Translations under genes and position numbers: made by a program | In this document: piece by piece, positions 58,404-64,000 of the stretch | Numbering within the stretch: the stretch's first letter is position 1 | How the letters are laid out: the number at the start of each line of letters is the position of its first letter | Notes under the pieces: generated by a model | What the model saw: only the letters and a program-made list of their open reading frames with translations | Databases searched by the model: none | Told to the model about the DNA's origin: nothing | Assembly: GCA_002189035.1 (NCBI GenBank) | Contig: CM007991.1 | Coordinates: forward strand, 992,001 to 1,056,000 | Reading direction: 5' to 3' | Length of the DNA stretch: 64,000 nucleotides | Source: Utricularia gibba | Lineage: Eukaryota; Streptophyta; Magnoliopsida; Lamiales; Lentibulariaceae

Positions 58404-59903
58404 AAGTGTTTGATCCTGGAAATGCGATTTCCGTACGAAATAACTGCCGGAATGAGGATGTTTATAAAATAATAATACTAATATATTTCAATAATTTATA
58501 TTTAGATAAACATGAATCATTAAAATTTTAATTTTTATTACTACATATGGACATAAAAAATTATTTAGAATAATATGGTTTTGTTTTCTAGATTAGGTCT
58601 TTGATTATGTATGCTTATTTTAAATTTTGTTTGAGTTAAAATTGAGATTTGGAATTTTGAAAAGTTACCTATTTAAATTTAATTATAAATGAAATACTTG
58701 TGCTTGATGTTTCATCCAAAGGTTTTGGTACTCTCTTTGGCCCTTTCTCAAACAACTTTATTATTACAAAAAAATAAAAGATAATAATGAGAAAATTAAT
58801 TTATTATTATGTATTGAAAAAATGGATGATCTGAGGGTTAATCAGTAATTCCATATCAAGTATTACTGTAAAAACACACAAAGACAGCAGCAAAATAAGG
58901 GTTTGAGTAGATTTTTAAGTAAGGTAAAAAATTTTAAATTAAGTATGCCTATTTTTTTCACATATTTTATAAAATATGTCCAGATTTGTAGTACACTCGT
59001 TTGACTACAGGAGTAACCCCGAAGGAGAGAGTCAAAGTATGAATGCAAAAGATATTGTAGGCGGGATCTGGGAGGATCCAAGGCTATGGTTTAGTGGTGA
59101 TCTTTGAGGTTTTTTCACATTGTCTGGTGTGCAGGAAAAAAGAAAAACTTGATTTCTCTGCGCATGCGCCTATTTATGGGCGTTTTGTCATCCCAGCATT
59201 TACTTTTCTTCCCCACCGTTCTTTAATTTCGAGGTTTGCCGGAGAATGAATTAATTCCTGTTTCTGGATTCTAGGAAATCTCTACTGTTTTGTTTTCACA
59301 ACTTGTTCTTTTTTTGTTGGGGGGGTTTTGTTTTTTCTCAGGTCGCACGTTTCCACATTTTCTGCTCTGGGCCATTCTCTTCCTTCAATGGAGGTAATGT
59401 AGTCATGAAAAGATTTGATCTTATGGTATTTTGCGCTTTGATTGATTTCTGGGTGTGTTCTCAGCGAGTGGTAGGGACCGTTTTCCTTCGATTTTGTATT
59501 GCTTTCCTTTAATGTTTCGGACAATTGCCCATTCCTATCAGATTGTTGGATACCGTGTGCGTGATTTTGATGTTTCGATATTCGTTCCGCGAACTGGGGA
59601 AGCAGTCATGGCCTTTCATAGGTGGCTGGTTCCGGGGTTTCACCGATCAAGCATCGGTTGGAATCGGGCTTTGAAAAAACTGTTTGTTTTATTTCAATTT
59701 ACGGAATCATCATTATAATCTAGATTGTTATGTTAATGAGTTCTTGATTGGTATAGCATGTTCCATTCACGTCCTAATCTTTTGGAAGTGCAGATTGTGT
59801 TTTGTCTTGTTTTCTCCCGTTATATAATATTAAGGTTTCGTCTTTTGTTGTGATGTGAATTAACTTCATTTCTATCGTCTTCTCTTGTTTGAAGGTTGGG
59901 GGA
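58404..59903. other. Spacer and leader of RHF2A gene
   Basis: AT-rich spacer, then a probable 5' untranslated region from about 59.1 kb (CT-rich sequence and an intron-like segment before 59.9 kb). No coding sequence is supported. Confidence 0.45.
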
Positions 59904-62038
59904 ATGGAGGTGGCCAATGGCGCAAAGATTCACCTAACATCAGCTGCAGCTTTTGTAGAAGGAGGAAGTCAAGATGCCCTGAGTGATGCTTGCAGCATTT
60001 GTCTTGAGGCATTTTGTGATTCGAACCCATCAACGGTGAAATGAATGATAGTTGATGATCTTTGAAGTGTAAGATCTTTCCAGTTGATTGAACGTTTGAT
60101 GCTTTTATATTAGGTGACGAATTGCAAACATGAATTCCACCTTCAATGCATCCTTGAATGGTAAGATAATATGTCACTGAATCCGAGTTTTCCTTTACAC
60201 CATCAAGTGCCTTTGTTAGGATTTTCAGGTACATCCTAGTATTCATAAACGTGGGTGATGGATAGGAAGGACCAGTCTTTCACCAATTGTGATTAGGAAA
60301 CACATTGTTTTCCCACCTAAACTTTCTGAGTTAAATGCTAGAATCTTTTGGTAGCATGCTATATGCCAAGAATTCTCCGGCCCCACAGTGATTTGATTCT
60401 GTTTGTGAAACGTTTTTCGCACATTCTATCACTATGGGTGCAAAGCGAATGTGATGGTGTTTTTTTTTTACAGGTGCCAGAGAAGCTCCAACTGTCCAAT
60501 GTGTTGGCAAGCCATCAGTTTAAAAGATCCTTCCAGGTTAAGTTTTTGTAATGGACCAAGCCATTGCTCAGGATGTCTGCTGGCCCTGGTTTCTCTTCTG
60601 CTTTACATGTTTTATTTTTTCTTGTCCATAATGGTCCACCTAGGGTGCCACCTAATCCCATCCCATCCCCTCCTCGCGCTTCCTAAAGAACCCATTCCCC
60701 ATGTTGAGCTTGCTGTGCTTTTTTTTTTTTTTTAATTTTTGGAGGGCACCCAATGTTTCTGTTGTCCCTCCACTTATGGGCCAGTCCTCGTTCGCTACTC
60801 AAAGGATAATGTTCTCAATCAATGATTGGTATTCTCAGAGTTGGGTGCTCGATCTTATGTTTTCTCCTTCTGGAATTATTGCTGTTTCATCTTACACTCA
60901 AGTCATCCATCCCTTTAAGACATTTTTGTCCTTTTTTGAGTTGATAGAAAGTTTGGTCTTTGTTACAGTCAAGAGTTGCTGGAGACAGTTGAAAGGGAAA
61001 GAATCCGGCGGTCAAAGCCAGTAAGGAACAGAGCAGTATTCCATCACCCATCCCTCAGTGATTTCGAGTTACAGCATGTTCGTGTGGTTTTTACTATTCA
61101 TCTTTCCCGTTATAATACCATTCCTCGGTTCTCATGAAACCTTCCTCCTTGCCCAGCTGCCCGTTGGGGTTGATGCTGCTGAACTTGAGGACCGGATAAT
61201 GCAACATTTAGCAGCAGCTGCTGCAGTGGGGAGGACTAGGCGTCTTGCCCTTGCTAGGAGGGAGGGACCGAGGAGTAGTTCGTCTGTTCAGACTAATCCA
61301 CAGCTCATTATATCCTCAGAGAATCCTTATGAACCCTCCACTACGCATGTTTCAGATGCATTAAGTGAACCTGCTTCAACGGTGAACAACCACCCCCAAC
61401 CCATGGGACCCTCAGCATATGTTAACCAAACAATCCAACCTGTGTGCCCCAGTGACCCTGCCGGACCCTGGGGAGTTTCTGGCAGCAGTAGTAGGTAATG
61501 TCATTACATCCTGGAAAGCTGTATCGCCCATGTGATTCTCATTTCAGTTTTATTCCTGTTGCCTCTGATTCTCAGAAGACGTGCGAGTGAGCCATCCACA
61601 ATGAATTCAGACTCAGCAGGGTCCTCAGAATTACAATCCATTCCAGAGAAGTGGAAATCACGATTCAGCTCAATGTCCATGAAGTAGGAACCAACAGCTG
61701 ATAAAGTAATCGAACTTGCTCTTTGCTTAATGATCTCATCCTAACCTCGTGGTTTTCAATTGTGCTCAAGATACAAGGAGTCACTCTCAAGAAGTACCAG
61801 AGAATGGAAGGAGAAGCTATTTTCTCGAAGCCCAACCATGTCTGGAATCGGTTCTGATGTCCTGAGAGAGGTCAATGCTGGTGTTGCTTCTGTATCCCGG
61901 ATGATGGAACGCGTGGACACCAGGGGAAACCAAGCAGCACCCAGAAATCCAACAGCTCAACTCAGTAACAGCAACCAAGGGGGCAACATTGGACCAAACG
62001 TTGGTCGCCCTTCTTTTTTTGCAGCAACTGGGACCTGA
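59904..62038 (+). CDS. RHF2A: RING-H2 E3 ubiquitin ligase, RHF2A-like
   Basis: RHF ligases ubiquitinate cell-cycle inhibitors of the KRP/ICK family during gametophyte development in Arabidopsis. Seven exons join exactly: 59904-60035, 60114-60160, 60474-60536, 60969-61077, 61157-61494, 61576-61683 and 61771-62038, giving 354 residues. The start MEVANGAKIHLTSAAAFVEG is typical of RHF2A. The RING-H2 finger (about residues 30-75) shows CSICLEAF, CKHEFHLQCILEWCQRSSNC and PMCWQ with all eight metal ligands in C3H2C3 order. SQELLETVERERIRRSKPVR and the VFHHPSLSDFELQHLPVGVD segment follow. The Ser-rich tail includes KYKESLSRSTREWKEKLFSR. The gene is intact. The intron between exons 3 and 4 contains a T run (60719-60734) and no gene. 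Confidence 0.93.
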
Positions 62039-62531
62039 AACTCCAAGATGAATGCATTCCTTGGCATTTCAAGGTTTGGGGGTGCTTCCCTCTTTGTCTT
62101 GTGTTACTGGTATTTTTTTTTGTTGTCTGATGTTCACTGAGCAGCTCTAAGCATGCCAGAAAACTTGTTGGAATTGTGTATGTTCTCTTGTTTCCGCGTA
62201 TAATGCCAACAAAGTTCATCTACCAGACTACAACCCTGGACATGCTTCCTTTCTAAGTGATAGTATCCCGTCTTGCAAGATTGATCGATGCAACCTGGTG
62301 ACATTATTTAACAAGAAGGCATGTGTTATTACAAACCTAAATGCTGTGACTGTGACCGTCTTAACAAGTCATTATATCCAACCCCAGTATTAGCATAAAT
62401 AGGAAAAGCACATATATATATGTATATTCACATGATCACAACACAAGTTTGCTCTCACATGGAAGAAGCAAATAGCATTCGAAATTTTCCAAAGCATCCT
62501 TCAGCTCGGACAGTAACGATATCACCAGAAT

Positions 62532-64000
62532 TTACCCCGGAATTTGGCTTTCAATTCCATCAGGAGATCTCCTTTCAGGGTCTTCCTCCTGTGCTTCATC
62601 TTTGTTATCAGAAACCGCCAGCGCAGCAGACAACTCATTTTCATCTGATTTGGCTACAGGGGGTTTCTTCTCTTGCTCCTCTGCTTCATCAGGTTTCCCC
62701 TTTTTTGGATTAGCATTTCGAGTATGGGGTTTTGAAGGGGAGATTTTAGTCAACTTCTTTGCCGCAGCATTGTCTTTAGGATGAGGATTCAGCTTAGAAG
62801 CAGAAGAAAGATCGCCATTTTCCACGGGTTCACTGACCCTGGGAGACGTTCCCTTGCTCTTTCCAAGCTTGGGGGATTTTGGGCGTGTAGTTGGGATCTA
62901 AGCAGATGCAACGAACTGATCGTGAAAACAGAAGATTCCACAAGTTCGACAAGCAAGCATATTATCTGGAAGTTACCTTCTTCAATTCGACTTTCGGTGG
63001 AGGTTCCCTGTAAAAAGTTGGCATTGGAGTGGCCTTGAACGCCAAGCTCTTTCTCAGTTGCTTAATTTCCGCCTCTTGACTTTCCTGTAAAACGCAGAAT
63101 GTGAACATTGACAAGAAAACACCCACCAAATATAATAAGCTTGACGAACCTTGGATTTTGCCTGTAAGTTCGTTTTTTCAGCTTCCTTGGCCTGTATTTT
63201 CTCTTCTATCTTTGAGAAGAACTGATGCGCGATACAAGAACTTGGTATCAAAACCTTGCAAGATAGCCAAATGGCATGGTGGAACTCAGAACTTTACCTG
63301 TTTTCGCTTCTCAGCACGTTCTTCCAGCCTGAAGGAAAATGTTGAGACGTTGATCCTCTGCCTGCAGAGAACAAATACAGCTTTGACATCAATGATTCAA
63401 GGAATCATACAACAATGAACAGGATGATCATACGAGGAGCGGTCCTCTTCTTCTTCCTCCTTCACGCTCACCGCACCATTTCTAGGCAGGGCTGCTGGAG
63501 ATTCTCCTTGATTCTTAGCCTTGTGACCATTCACAAAACCCTTGATATTTGCTCCTAAATGACTTTTTGATTCAGCATTTCTACAATTTTTCAGGGATTC
63601 CGTGGCCTTTCCAGGGAAAACATCGGAGCTTCGCTTGATGGCTTCGGCATGAGTGTCCCGGGTAAAAGGAAAGGAGAGGCTCTTCGACATGTCTGCCTTC
63701 TTACGGCGGTTCAATGTAACTGACGCCTTGGTATCAGATCGATTCTTCACAGATTTCCCATTGGTTTTACCATCGTTTGATGATTTACTCCAGGATAACG
63801 CCGCCGGCGAATCCACGTCCCTCGCGGTGGAATCAACGGCGGTCACGTCCTTGATCCCATCGTCAGAAACTTGAGTTTCAACGGTGGAGTGCTCGAAACT
63901 GTTACTGACATTCTCCTTGTTCACATCCACAGATGAACCTTCAGAGTTGGAATTCTCAAAGACAACACGCTTCTCATCTTCAACTGAAACCCCATTTTCA
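62532..64000 (-). CDS. WVD2-like (WDL) TPX2-domain microtubule protein, partial
   Basis: WVD2/WDL proteins bundle cortical microtubules and influence anisotropic growth. The 5' end is beyond the window. The frame is open to the last base ([20 protein letters not shown]), so the start ATG probably lies only a few codons upstream. The acidic/Ser-rich N-terminal exon contains [20 protein letters not shown]. The TPX2 domain is split over short exons: [40 protein letters not shown] (KIEEK in place of KLEEK), [20 protein letters not shown] and [16 protein letters not shown]. The last exon begins [12 protein letters not shown], a WDL signature, and has a long charged tail ending at the stop 62532-62534. 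The exon borders checked are GT-AG and in phase. Confidence 0.9.

Overview
The window is nuclear DNA from a flowering plant, most likely a eudicot. Genes are rich in introns with GT-AG borders, spacers are AT-rich, and the products are plant families: P1B-2 metal ATPase, autoinhibited Ca2+-ATPase, ovate family protein, NHL/LEA2, WVD2-like TPX2 protein, GTD-binding protein and a MIR169 hairpin. I see no operons, CRISPR arrays or phage genes. I could not place the species from sequence alone.

Layout: (1) 0-8 kb: a decayed RPL24 copy (+), a complete three-exon cytochrome P450 (+) and a Pumilio RNA-binding gene (-) with two one-base frameshifts. (2) 8-16 kb: an AT-rich spacer with a long TA microsatellite, a Zn/Cd-type P1B ATPase (+) with a tandemly repeated Cys-rich tail, and a MIR169 precursor (+). 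(3) 16.9-25 kb: an ACA8/9/10-type Ca2+-ATPase (-) in more than 30 exons. (4) 28-37 kb: an ovate family repressor (-), an unknown one-TM protein (-) head-to-head with an HVA22 gene (+), a TatD nuclease (-) and an NHL protein (+). (5) 38-48 kb: chloroplast 2-Cys peroxiredoxin BAS1 (-), mitochondrial D-lactate dehydrogenase (-), a NYN-LOTUS RNA-binding/nuclease-like protein (-) with a decayed third LOTUS unit behind it, and the intact RPL24 gene (-). (6) 49-64 kb: a GTD-binding myosin-binding-type protein (+), a DONSON replication factor (-), an MRS2-type magnesium transporter (+) with an altered GMN motif and GC-AG introns, a RHF2A-type RING-H2 ligase (+), and the 3' part of a WVD2-like microtubule protein (-) that runs off the window.

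The genes do not form one pathway. Several deal with ion homeostasis (HMA, ACA, MRS2) or redox and carbonyl stress (BAS1, D-LDH), but I take the proximity as ordinary plant gene order. The most useful observations are the decayed/intact RPL24 pair, three single-base deletions in short homopolymers of otherwise well-preserved genes, the MRS2 gene with GAN instead of GMN plus two or three non-canonical donors, the MIR169 locus, the 165-bp coding repeats in the metal ATPase tail, and the degenerate LOTUS unit. I found no convincing new multi-gene system.
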